Shown here one piece after another: positions 1 to 12,600 of a DNA stretch of 64,000 nt. The stretch comes from Ianthella basta. Lineage: Eukaryota; Porifera; Demospongiae; Verongiida; Ianthellidae. The DNA lies in NCBI GenBank assembly GCA_964019415.1, contig OZ025884.1, forward strand, positions 4,347,193 to 4,411,192, written 5' to 3'. Under the pieces are notes generated by a model. It searched no databases, had not been told where the DNA came from, and saw only the letters and a program-made list of their open reading frames with translations. The position numbers were made by a program, and so were the translations under genes. How positions within the stretch are numbered: position 1 is the stretch's first letter; every line of letters begins with the position of its first letter.

Positions 1-66
1 ACTGTCATTGCCATCTCCTACATATTTGAGCTGTACACCACCATGCATACATGTATGTTGGTGTAG

Positions 67-3000
67 GTTGACATCCTTGGCAGAGGCTGCTGGGTGGTGA
101 GGAAAGAGAGCTATGACATCATCAATGATCTGAAAGAGGGAGACATAAATCAAAGCAGGAGGTTCATACTCTGTATCCTCAGTGCAGAGCACTCTGTACT
201 GTAGACTGCATGTGTCGCTGGACCTGACAATGCACTTGGTGCAGTGCAATGATACTGTGCTGCTTGCATGGCCTGTTCTTTCAGTGACTGCTGGTATGAA
301 TGATGCCTGATAGAGGATGATGTGATCTGCACATTGGGTGGAGTATGTTACGATGTGCATTTCATTCATTAAGTATATCCCTACTGGTTTTGCTTTATGC
401 TTGCAGTATGTCTGTATCTTTAACTGTTGGTTTGTTTCAGCTGGCGACGATGGCAGTGGAAAGACATTAGCCCTCTCTCAGGTTGTGTGGTACTGTGCCA
501 AGACCAACTGGATTTGTGTGCATGTGCCCAGTGGTCAGTGAGGCTCTCATGTGTGATTATGTACTATAAGGTATAGGAGTGTGGTAGAGCTACATACAGT
601 ACATGTTTACATATATGGTACTGTATGTGTATGTACTGCCAATATTCCTGTCTAGTTTATCAGATTTGTTTCCTCATTCACTACTGCATAGCCATCTTTT
701 GTATTATTATGTTCTACTAGGGCTGGCTACATGTGACTAGTGTTTCTCCTATGTTTCTGTATGTTGTTGAACATTTGTTGCACAATGTGTGCATGTGTAC
801 ATTTGTCTTCTGCTTAGTATTTTCTTGGACCAACAAGTCCTCCACACCTCGTCCTTCAAAGAAGGAGGGCACTTTTGACCAGCCTCAAGAAGCAGTTCGG
901 TGGCTAAAGCTACTTAAAGCACTCAACCCCACCCACCTCACTGAGGTAGATGCAGTGCACTTTACTCTTTAATGTGGGAATGTAGACACTTTTAGTGGTA
1001 CTTCTCTTTAGGTGAAACTGCGGGTACACTGCCCTTGTTCTCTCTCTTTTGCTCTGTAGCTCACTCTGAGCCAGGACTACCAGTGGTCTAAGCGAGAACA
1101 CTCTTCAGCTGGAGGGAGCCTGTCAAAAGTAGTTGATTTAGTGAGTACTGTACATGCTGTATGTACGTATGTATCGCTACATTCACCATGTACATTAATG
1201 TTGCCACAGTACATGTACGTACAAACCTGTATGTCCCCCATTTAATGTGTGAGTGTTAAAGCCCCGACTTTACATGTTTTCCATAGTAGCAGGATACTAA
1301 TGACATTATTGTCATAACTAAGTTTGGTAAATGACATCCACCATTTACAGTTCTGTCTGTCCTACTGTACCTGTGTCTTATGCTACATTTGCTTCAGGGC
1401 CTCTTGAATCCACTTATTGCCACAGAGATTTCTGGGGTGGTGCTGAAGGAGATTATCAGAGTGGCAAATAGGTCAGTGGTTTTCAGAGTACTGTACTTCA
1501 GGGTGTGAATAATGCTTGCCTCAGTGCTGCACCTGGGACAGTGTGTGCATTTTCTCATGCATATTCATCTATGCTGGTAACTGTGCGTGTATACGTACAT
1601 TCAGAACTGGCAGGATCATTGGAGCCCGCCCACTCACAATACACAAAGGTCCTACACATGTTTGTACATAAACAGGTATACACCCAATCAAGACACCAGA
1701 CCACATGTACATACATGTACATACTGGTACACAGTATTGTGCCATCTTCCAGTGGCTGTGTGCATGTGCAGTTTCTGCATCTGTTTGTGCAGAGCCAAAG
1801 TGCTATTGGCGATAGATGAGATGAATGGATTGTACGGTTCTACGTTGTTACAGTCTTCTCCAAAGCAATGGGTTGGTTGGTTGACATAATTTTAACCTAA
1901 ATACACAGCCACAGTGCCCTGTGTGGGTATCTCCATTTAAACTCTTTATGTGGCCAAGTTGGATTCTTACATTTCAAGGGCACTGACATGCCTTTTGCCA
2001 TTTGTGCAGATTGCACCTTACCAGCTCAATTTAATCAGAAACATAAGAGACATTGTGGCTGGACAGGTACGAACAGTATGGTCTGTGTAGTGCATACCTC
2101 ATGCCAGGAGACACTCTTTTTTTGCCTGTACACTCCAATGACATAGTAGACACAGGTAGGCATCGACCTGGTTCCATGTGCTGTATGGCCTGTTCCGCCC
2201 AGAGCCCTGTGGTGGTCATCGGTGCTTTATCCCGCACTGGAATCAAGAGACAAAGCAAGCCCAGCACTCAACTTGCAGACCTACTGGGGCACGAGGTGAG
2301 ACACCATGCAAGGAGCCTGCTTCTTCACACTTGTCACATATCCACCACTGTCTTTGCAAATTTATACATAGCTGTCTCATTTGCTAACCAAGAGACTACT
2401 CTGCCATAGCACCACATTCTGACACTGTTTCACCCAAGTTCGAGAAACTGTCTGGTCTAGTCACTTTCACGTATTGTAAGGCTTTGATACACATTACAGG
2501 GGTGCGTTTGGGGAGGGGGGGGGGGGGGGGTATCTACCCCCCTTTCCCATTGCTATAATCTCACCCTCTTTAGGAAGTTGCAGCCATATGCCAGCATAGT
2601 GTTCCCCTCCTTAATTCTTGGACCTCGGTTTTGTCTCCCACCCCCCTTGAGACTCTTACTGTAATTCACCGGATCTTGGATTATAATGTTTGTTTGTTCT
2701 GTCATAAAATTGGCATCTTGCAGGGAATCGGCTCAAGACGCTCCATGCCAGTTGAGGTACTGCAGGGGGAGGCATGTTTTTAGAGGGGTGCTGTTCACCT
2801 AGCTGCCTTCCGGCTGAAGAGCGAGATGTTCTTCGTCTGCTCTCTGCGGGTCGACACGCCATTCTTATAATTATCGACCAGCCCTTCCACTACCAGTCAT
2901 TGGCGGACTTGATACGAGCCATGCCAATGAAGGGAGTGGGGGGGACATGAGCTTAGAGATGCCATTTTTAACTACTCATGCAGCCCTTGACAACATACAG

Positions 3001-3792
3001 TATTTCTTTCCGCCATAAGAATGTGACGTCACATCCAGCTGATGTGTGCTGAGCATGCAGAGAGACCCGCCCGAAGGGCAGGTATATCTACTAGTTTTGT
3101 AAATGCAACAGTGCATTACATCAGTGGATATGTTAATCCAGGGTGTCAGTGGATATGTTAATCCAGGGTGTTCACACTGAAACTGGCTCCAAACAGTTTG
3201 CTTGAATTTGTTTGCTGCCAAGCTTGGCTTCAAAAGCCCATTATCCCGTATCTTTTGCCTCAGGGTACAGAAGAATGCAAGGAGTTTCAGGAGATTAAGA
3301 TTGGAAACTATTCTTATGATGAATTTCATAATTGCATGCAGCATTACCTCAAATCAGGGTGGTTTATGAAAGGTGAGACACTGTCTACGAAATGTTGACT
3401 TTCTAATAGTATGTGGAATATTTTTGTAGCAGCCATGTTCAACTGAGGCACTCTTTTGATGAGCCAGCAATACTTACCATGCTTTCTATAACTATATACA
3501 TACTGTAGCTAAAACTGGAATACAATGTAGTATATACCAGTATGTACGTAAGGCCAATGCACCTTGTATTGCTGTAGAGATGTAAGTCGTCATGTTGAGT
3601 GAGCCCGTATAGTTCAGGAGCCTTAGAATGTGCTTAATGATTTTTTGATGTCGGATGATGTGTTTATGGTCAGTGCCTCAATTTGTTTCATCCCTTCTGG
3701 TAGCTGACATGGATGATGTGAAGCTGAAAGAGATATGGACTCTAATCTCTGGCAATCCAAGGGAAATGGATAAAGTGTGTTCTGTCTATTAA
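67..3792 (+). CDS. DAP3: mitochondrial small ribosomal subunit protein mS29 / DAP3 (5' partial)
   Basis: P-loop GTPase of the mitochondrial small ribosomal subunit; in vertebrates also called death-associated protein 3. Ten exons join in frame: 67-172, 441-533, 818-945, 1060-1140, 1398-1471, 1793-1871, 2010-2066, 2203-2295, 3264-3372 and 3704-3792, giving 302 residues and a TAA stop. Walker A reads GDDGSGKT, followed by LALSQVVWYCAKTNW. Further family landmarks are FDQPQEAVRWLK, a Walker B-like KVLLAIDEMNGLYG, VVVIGALSRTG and YDEFHNCMQHYLKSGW. All introns are GT-AG with matching phases. The human protein is about 398 residues, so roughly the first 95 residues (transit peptide and N-terminus) lie left of the window. 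Identification is from remembered family sequence and is strong; exact exon borders are by eye. Confidence 0.93.
2515..2530. repeat. poly-G run
   Basis: Uninterrupted run of 16 G in the intron before the ninth visible DAP3 exon. Similar G/C homopolymers occur at 8074-8089 (C) and 52388-52407 (G). Length is likely variable and sensitive to sequencing error. Confidence 0.9.
3121..3170. repeat. perfect 25-bp tandem duplication
   Basis: Two identical adjacent 25-bp copies (3121-3145 and 3146-3170), about 93 bp upstream of a DAP3 exon and inside its intron. It looks like a recent replication-slippage duplication. Confidence 0.9.
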
Positions 3793-6447
3793 TTATTCTT
3801 TTATGAAACTCTTGTCTCGTGATGTCATTGCAGACCATGATCCTGTGACACTGTCAGTCATCTTTGCACCTCTGTAAGGTCTCCTCACTCTTATTGATAT
3901 TCTCCGCCCATGTGACCTGGTATATAGCTGCCAATCATGATATAATCCAACTTTCCCATTCATTGCACCCATGCAGTCCACTTGGTGATGAAGGCTTCCT
4001 CATTATTGTGAAAGTGCACACATTATGACCTGTTATGCTAGGGCTAAGGGAGACACCCCCTCTTTGATGTCAGTGGGTGTGGCGTCTAGATGTTACTTTA
4101 CACATGTGTATGTGTCCTTGAAGTCCAAGCTTTGTGCAATCAATTTGAGAGGGTTTGACCCCTCACAGGGCAATTCTGGAAACACCCAATTTGAACAGTC
4201 TGACAGGGTTTGACCCCTCACACAATGGTGTCAGGATTTTTCAATGTTTATAACAATTGACCTTAGGAGATCAAGACTTGAGTGTGTGTTCATTGTATAC
4301 TATGTGAACTGGGGATAACCTGACATGTTTTCATGTTATTCCAGTACTGATTGAAGTATGGCATTCCATCATATTAACAAAGGCGGTGTGTAATGCAATA
4401 AAAGTGCAGCTTATTGCTTAAGTGGTGTCTAGCAGGCACCAGGCCCAGGGCATTCTTCATGCAGTGGTCACGGTTGTGGGTGGCATGTGGTAACTTACAC
4501 TGAGCAACAGCTGTTTCAGTTCTTCTGGAGATAGGAATTCTACTGCAAAATGAAATTTTTGTGGTGACACATTAAGTAGCTGTACAGGGCATTACCACAG
4601 CTGTATAGAGAGGTGTTACAGCCAGTGCGTGTCTGACAGCAGAAGGGCAATGTTATGGGCATTGTGTGGAGTGTTGTATTTGTCAATAGGTGCATTTGAG
4701 CACTGATGCTGGGATTACTGTATATCTTACAATGAATTATGACCCTCTCGTTGTAAGAGAGATGTGGTGGAGGCTCATGCTGTGGTGTCCAATGGACTGG
4801 TGGGTTAGTGAGATTTTTTGTAGCATTGAAACTGTTGCTAGGCACGTGGACAGCTCACTCGTTTTCTACTTCATTAGGTAAGGACACCTGGACTGTAGCA
4901 TTTCTTACTGCCTCTCCACTGAATGCTAAATTGTGATTCATTTGTTTAGTGCGTGCAAGCCAAGCAATGCTTGGTTCACTTTGCATGCTGTTTTTCACTG
5001 GTGCAAAATAGTTGTTGCTTGAGTAGGTTATTTCATAATCTTAATAGCAGTGACAGAACCCTGAGAGCCTGTAGGGACCCACAGTAGTTCAGTGGAGAGT
5101 GGAAAGCCCACATAGCAAAGGAATTAGTAGGATATCTGAGGTAGGTATAGGTGTCTAGTATGGAGCTGCTGTTTGAAGTTGTGAACCCAGAAATGGTCTA
5201 GAATCAGGAACCTTACCTGATGCTAGGACAAGTTTGTATGCACAGATGAAAGAAGAGTGAAATACATATTGAATTCATGAGCCATGTACTGTATGTCATG
5301 CACATGTGGTGTATGGTAACTGTATATATTGTACAGTGTGTAGCTAGTAACAGCTTGCTTAATGCATTTTTAACTTGTTGCCAAGCCATATATAGTGTTC
5401 TTGTTGGAACCCCTTCACTAGCTGCTGAGTATGGCCTCTGTGTTCAGAGTCTGTGGGAGCCTGCATAGCTGTGGCTGCCCTTGGTATTGTCAGTGGGCCT
5501 GATCTGATAGCAATTCAATAAGCATGCTGGTGCTGAAGCCTCAGTAGTTGTTAACTTGAGCATAGAACCAGGTCATCTTTCTGGACAGTTGCAACGTGAT
5601 GAGCACATCCTGTGTATATATGCTAGGCCAGGCATGACACACTTTAGGCTGACTGTGAGTGAGGCATCCATGTGTACTTACTGTATGTATGCACCTTGCC
5701 ACTCTGAGCAATAGTTGATGTTGTGAATTCCCAAAGCTTGCTAGCCACCATGAATACTAGCCTGGGTGACCCTTGACCTTGTCCGGGCAGACTTGCAGCA
5801 GTGGTGGCCATTTATGGCAGTCATGCTGAAAGAAAGATTTACGTATTGTGTTTGGTCGTATGCTAGCACAGCACTCAGCATAGTGACATGAGAATTGCTA
5901 TTGCAGTATAGTTTGTTGCCAATTGTCTCCTTGATCCTTCAGTTCTGGACCAATTGAAGGAAAGAGGAAGTGTCCTTAGGGATGTGATGCAGTGGTCTTC
6001 CTGATCTTGCTCCAGTTCCACCTGTTACCAGGCTTGCATACCCTTGCCTTTTAATTTCTAGTTAGAGCCTCCACTCCTTCCCTTGTACATATGTATGTGT
6101 ACAGTACATCCAATAAAATACATCTACACTACACTACATCTCTTACACATGCCAACATCAACTGACTTGGTCTGTTCATTGCACATTTGCCATGTCCCAC
6201 GTATGTGCTGAACCTGACTGTGGTGTGCATGTTCCAGCCACTGTTTGTAAGACACACAGTGAGTCCCTCGACTAGGCAATATGTTTATGCATACAGTAGC
6301 TCCTAGTGCTAGCCTAATTCCATGCAATGAACTAGTCTTACTATTGCAGCGCTGGTCTGCATTATGTCATAGCAATCTGTACCACAATGGTGCAGGCACT
6401 TTGTTAAGCTGGCGGGAGCCATGTGTCACCAGCTGTATGACTGTACA
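3793..6447. other. intergenic stretch, no gene recognised
   Basis: About 2.6 kb after the DAP3 stop. Only short ORFs without splice-compatible neighbours or recognisable domains are present. A 17-20 bp word around GGGTTTGACCCCTCACA occurs twice (near 4149 and 4205). An AATAAA at about 4398 is too far from the DAP3 stop to assign with confidence. No RNA gene was recognised. Confidence 0.6.
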
Positions 6448-6990
6448 GGCAGTAGCAGGCAGTAGCAGGTAGTAGCAGGTAGCAGGTAGCAGGCAGTAGC
6501 AGGTAGCAGGCAGTAGTAGGTAACGGGTAGTAGCAGGTAGCGGGCAGTAGCGGGCAGTAGCACGTAGCGGGCAGTAGCAGGTAGCGGGCAGTAGCAGGTA
6601 GCGGGCAGTAGCGGGCAGTAGTAGGTAGCGGGCAGTAGCAGGTAGCGGGCAGTAGCAGGTAGCGGGCAGTAGCAGGTAGCAGGCAGTAGCAGGTAGCGGG
6701 CAGTAGCAGGTAGCGGGCAGTAGCAGGTAGCGGGTAGTAGCAGGTAGCGGGTAGTAGCAGGTAGCGGGTAGTAGCAGGTAGCGGGTAGTAGCAGGTAGCG
6801 GGTAGTAGCAGGTAGCGGGTAGTAGCAGGTAGTGGGTAGTAGCAGGTAGCGGGCAGTAGCAGGCAGTAGCGGGCAGTAGCAGGTAGCGGGTAGTAGCAGG
6901 TAGCGGGCAGTAGCAGGCAGTAGCGAGCAGTAGCAGGTAGCGGGCAGTAGCAGGTAGCAAGCAGTCGCAGGTAGCAGGCAGCAGCAGGTT
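6448..6990. repeat. 17-bp minisatellite (about 31 units)
   Basis: Tandem array of a 17-bp unit close to GTAGCAGGTAGCGGGCA with C/T and A/G variants and some partial units. Runs of the GGGTAGTAGCAGGTAGC variant cluster in the middle (about 6730-6840), showing local homogenisation. Because 17 is not a multiple of three, each reading frame cycles through all three phases of the unit. Two long minus-strand frames (6367-7020 and 6426-7091) stay open through it, encoding a Leu/Pro/Ala/Thr/Tyr-rich 17-residue period. I regard these frames as by-products of a repeat lacking minus-strand stops, not as genes. Confidence 0.92.
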
Positions 6991-9601
6991 TTCTTCATAA
7001 TATAACACGTGTATTTGCATGTGCCATGACCATTGGTTATGGTCACGGTGCAGTGTGTGTCCAGCAAAACATGGCTGTGTACACTCACCACTATAATTTT
7101 ATATTGTCCTGTGTATTGTAGTGTGACTTCACAAGTTCACATATAGTGCAACTGTATATTATGGTTATATTAAGCATGTTATGGTACCTCTATGATGTGG
7201 TGGTAGTCTTCTTTTAGTGTTGCTATGGGTGATGGTAACAGTACAGCAAGCACTTTCTGTAACAGGAACAGAACCCCAAGTGCTACTATGGGTAATGCCT
7301 TAACATCTGGTGAAATGCATATGATACTTCACTGGTGTCCCTGCAGCCATATAATAGAGGTTGTAGAGTGTGGTCAATGTGGACCAGTGCCGCAAGGTAC
7401 TGGCTCTGACTGGCGTTCATGCACTCCAGCTTCCAGTGTGCCGACAGGGCCTCAATGACTGTTTAACAACAGAACTCTTCTTACTACAATAACACATAAT
7501 AACCAGATAACACTGAACTCCAACAAAGAATTATACAATCCATTATCAGCAATAACTTTGTCTGACAAGGGCATAGTACATCACAGATCTTAGTGGAGAT
7601 GAAAGCAGTTTCAAGAGTGCATGGTATTAGAAATAACCACATGCTGATCGTCATGAATCATAATCAGTTACATTTGTAAGCTGTTTGATTCCCAGGGCAG
7701 GATGGAATAAAAGTGTTGTGTCTATAATAATTGGTACTCTAAATAAATGTCACCAATGTGCTTGACTGTATGTTAACGAAGAAGGAAGATTGTGACATAG
7801 GCATCTAGGCTACATGATGGAGGGTCAGAAGAATTAGATTTGTGTTATTACATCAGTCACTAGTCCACATTCAGTGCTTAGATCACTGTATGTGTATGGG
7901 TGCATGTTGGTGCTGTCAGTTCCCTGGCAACATACCTCCCTTCACCAGTCATGAGCAGGTGTCTCTTGTCTGGCTCCCCACACCACCTGTCAGGGGTAAT
8001 TAGCTGCTCAAGCTAGACTAGTGGTTTGCCCCGAATGGCTGCAGCCACCCTCCCATGACAGGTAGCCTCATGTCCCCCCCCCCCCCCCCACACACACACA
8101 CAACCTCGCCAATATGGTACAGGAAGCACTAGTTGTGAGGACACATGGAAATCACGACACACCCAGTGTGTGTATGTTAAACTGCTAAGTGTTGGGGAAG
8201 ATGGGTCAGTGTTAGAGGCCTGTCATTGTGGACTTTGGTTCCATGTTTGAGTTGGTAATGATCATCATAGGTGATAAAGTGGGTGACTTATCACTTCAAT
8301 TTAGCTCTTAATTACTTTGTTTTCACAACAGAACTCGGCCATTTAATATGTATACACAACAGAATCACAGAATTTGAAGAATCTCCACTTATTTCTTAGT
8401 GTGGAACTTCATATTCCTAGTTGTCCCAGTGTAATATATAAGAATTATCAGCTAGAGGAACTGGAACTATGCCCCCTTGCAGCATCCCTTCTCGTGACTG
8501 GCTACTGACTGTGGTAATCACCAAGCTCATGGAGCTCCAGAGATCAGTAACCTTCACGAACATTCCACACCTTGGAAGCCTATGTGTACCTTGTCATGGG
8601 CTTCTGTTGTCCTGCTATCAGATATCACTGTAGGTCAGTGGGAGCAGCCAGTCAAGGCGCACTAATGACTGCTAGCCTTATCTCACTAGTTCTTGCAGTG
8701 AACCAGAGTGATTGCTCACACTTGCTATCAGGTTCGCGAGCTCATTTCTCTAATTGTGAGCGTTAAACTTGTTGTGTGTATTTGCATGGTGTGTACATAC
8801 ATTCTCAAGATTGGAGAGTACAGCACACTATAGGTACTCTAGCATACATCAGTTAGCTGCATGGGTAGAGGAGAAAGCCTCTACTGTCAATCTTTCTCCA
8901 AACAGTGTGGTGAATATGCTTCATGCTACAGCTTGCCTAGTGCCTACCACATAAGCTGCTTATTAGGTTTTGGTTTAACATGGTGAAATGGAAATGTAAT
9001 TGCATATACCAAGACAAACCCCTATGGAATTAAACTTGCATCTATGTTCAGTATGAAGTATTGGCATGTCGCACACAAGCAGCCCCCTTATAGTGGGCGG
9101 TGTATGTGAATGGCTTCATGTAATCTTATGCAATGTAATAATGGCATTGCATATAGGGATTCATTGCTCTGTGACGTGATTTAAAGGTACCTTCATGAGA
9201 TTAAAATCACAGCTTTGACTCAAAGAGTTACAGGACATTTCAATCAAGAGTTTCTTTAGCTGTTACTAAACTGATGAAAGGCCTTGCAATTGAGTGGCCT
9301 CCTGACCACCCCACCCCACCCCACACCCATCCCATACCTCACCCCACCCCACCTGCCCTACCTCAACTCACCATCGTCTTTATTCTTAGTGCATCCTGCC
9401 TCAAATGCATACTATAACTTAAGTTACCCTTTCAGCTTGTGCTGCCTTGTAGTCAAGGACACGAATCATAGTCAAATGCACAGAGGGTATGCGTTTATTC
9501 CTACCATATGCTTATACAAGAGGAATACAACCATAAAGTAGTGCCATCATATAATGTGTCATAATGGAGATACAAGCTGACATGTGTGACCACTTCATAG
9601 C
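6991..9601. other. intergenic stretch between minisatellite and CUB gene A
   Basis: No supported gene. It holds a run of 16 C followed by a short CA repeat (8074-8102) and a CCCCA-rich stretch near 9308-9352. A minus-strand AATAAA (plus TTTATT near 9495-9500) lies about 105 bp past the stop of CUB gene A and is a plausible poly(A) signal for it. Confidence 0.55.
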
Positions 9602-12600
9602 CTATTCATCAGGACACGGCACCAATGCAGGTATAGTGTTGTTGTTATCCCTAAGGAATACTGCCACTTTCCGCAGGATGGAGTTATCTGAATTTGCACA
9701 TTCATCAGCATCTGCTCTGCCTTCAATCAGCTCCTCAAGCTTGACGAGCTCATTTGCATCTGGCCTGGTGGCCTGCGCATACAAGGGACAAACAGCATTC
9801 ACTTATTAAACAAGCAGGTCCAAATCCCTATCATTGAGGTTGAATTGGTTGTTGGAGGATATGGGTAAAAGTTCTAGGTACTCATGCATGCTAATGTGCA
9901 TGGGCAGGAGCTGGACCAGTTCTGATATGTACTACAGCGCAGGCCTGTAGGGTGGTGGGATTGGTGGTTCAGAAGATCCCCTTCCCCCCTCCCTCCCCCA
10001 GCATTGGATGAGTCCACCAACCACTGAAAACTATACATTTTAGTCCCATAAATTTGCCATTCCATGTAATGTACATAGAAATGGCTCAGCTGAGCTCTAC
10101 TCAGCAGCACTCGTAGTATAGCATTGTGTTCCACTTTGGCTGGACAAGAGCCCTCCCATTTTCCTACTAGTCTATGGGCCTGCGTACAGTACATCATAAC
10201 TCATTTGCTAGCACTCATTGTAAAGAAATTCTTCTCCTTTCCTCACACAATCATAACCAGTTGATCTAGCAGCCAGACTTGGTTCATCTGCGCAGCAGTT
10301 TGCATGTGCACTAAGCAACATGGTAGTGCAATGAATTCCCTTCCTTAATATAGACTTCTAACACATATACTCTTTGTTTGTAAACATTTGATGCTGTGTG
10401 TGAAGTGCCACCACTTGATGTAGCTCACCAAACTCAATCATGATATATTAGAGATATACGTATAAACGTTTTCCCAAAAACCACAGAGGTAGGTATGGTG
10501 CATTGTCTCCCTCTTTGTATGGTGGCAGTAAATTTAAGAAACAAAGAGGATGGATCAGTCACTCAGTGTCTCTTAACATTATATGGGAATAATACCTACA
10601 TCTGTTAACACCTCAGTATACTTAATTCATCGTCCACAGATGTCACCAGATGTCACCAGATGTAGGGAGGATGATATTTCATAATGCATATTTACTGTAC
10701 TTTTGTGTGCAGCTGCACATGCTAAGCTATGACCACATCTTGTTATAATAAACGCAACGCACAAAACATTTGTTAACTAATTGCTCCTTCAGTTTTGGAC
10801 AAATGATCATGAAACATGGTAGAATTACAAAGAGGCGTAGCAAGAGTATTTTCCTACTAGTCTATGGGCCTGCGTACAGTACATCATAACTCATTTGCCA
10901 GTACTCATTGTGAAGAAATTCTTCTACTATCCTCACACAATAATAACCAGTTGATCTAGCAGCCGAAGCAGGTCGAGCCGAAATTTTGGTTTAAAGTAAT
11001 TCCGTCCACGTTCTTGGCACTTTTACGGTCCTGCCATATCTAAGAGATGTGGAAAAGATCATGTTTCGTTGTTCACAAACTCCTTCAAATTTCTACCAAT
11101 CTTCACCAACAATCTCTCCGTGCACACAACATAAGTAAATTCTGTGTGCACGGAGTTTTACGGAGCGAGCCTACAGAATGCTCCCAATTAAATAGGCAGA
11201 TTCCATTGGTTCAACACTCAAATTTCAAATGATATGCTGGAAACCCACCCAAAGGGTGGGTTATTCAGTTAGTGACATCAATGCAGGTATTGGCCTTGGC
11301 TGTTTTGATTCGGAGTAGAGGTGTCAACTTAGCACTTAGGCTCAACACCAACCAGCATATAAACAGAACAGGGACTGGAAGCTATCAGTGCAATAATTTA
11401 ATTTGATGGGCTAGTGGCTCAATTGCAGATGTCCTTGAAATGGTTTGCGAGTAAATTTTGGTTGAAGCTTGCTGTGCCTACACTACAAACAGCCATTGAG
11501 CCTAAGCTGGAGGAGGAGTAGGCAGACAACAGTGGTTAAACCCGTGCACCTACGACATTGGAAGATGGTGTAGGTGCATGGTGCATAGCAACATCTATCA
11601 AATGCCTGGAACCTCCATTACTGGAACTGCTTGCGGAGCTTTCTAACTTAATAAAGAAAGAATAATGAAATGCAGCCAGTCAAAAGCAGTGTAATAAGTT
11701 TACTTCTATTCCCCCATATTGTTCATGGTCTACTGCCGTTGAGAACCATAAGAATATGTAAGAAGACGATGAACACAGCTGAGGTCACTTTCTACAGGTG
11801 TGGCACTTTGTTTGGAAGTAAGGTTAGGCTTGCATACACTACCCCTTCCTCGTGGTTAGCCCTTTTTGCCGGTTTTCAGTTCTCTATCAGAACAGTGCTA
11901 CCTTCTGTTATATTACAGCATACATACAACCATCACCATCCCTACATAGTCAAGTATTACTGTGTCGTTTGATGAATTTCAAAAATGAAGGGTTTGCTGA
12001 CATAATTGTAAAATACATCTAGATGGTGCAGCACTTGAGCACTCGCTCACCGCATCTCCCCTGCAGAAGGAGCTAGAGGTAGCCGTCTTTGCATTACAGC
12101 CACACCAGAGGGATCCACCTTGGGGTGACATGAAGACTTCTTCTTCCATATTGGTCATGCCCAGTCGTGTTGTCATGCACTGCTCCTCTGTCAGACGACT
12201 GGGGGGAGTACCATGGGTAAAGAATTCTGCTCCAATGCATCCTTTCAAACCAGAGAAACCAATCTCCCCTGTAGATGAGAAAGCACTGTATAGATCCTGC
12301 AGCAATCATCACCTTGTCTCACTGATGATGCAAATATTCAAAAGAGATACACTCACCTACTCCATCGCAAGTACGGCCACTTTTGCTCAAGTTTTGCAGT
12401 CGTTGGATGAAAGGGTTTTTTACCAACTTATTTTTGAAGCACCTGGACAGGAACACGATTACTGCAAATTGATTCCAATGTTATGTGGTACTTGAAGTAG
12501 GTGAGCAGGCTTTATGTGATATATGACATAACAGTGAGGTCAAGTGGTGAATGGAACTAGGAAAGGACAATTGTTCCAGCATTTCTTGAGACCACACCCT

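Noticed and set aside
2976-3344. 122-codon minus-strand ORF
   Set aside because: It is a shadow of the DAP3 exon at 3264-3372 and the duplicated intron segment.
6367-7091. Two minus-strand ORFs of 217 and 221 codons as protein genes
   Set aside because: They are read-through of a 17-bp minisatellite that lacks minus-strand stops. There is no start context, domain or splice support.
11670-11972. 100-codon plus-strand ORF as a gene
   Set aside because: It lies opposite CUB gene A's intron, with no domain, no splice partners and no signal beyond openness.
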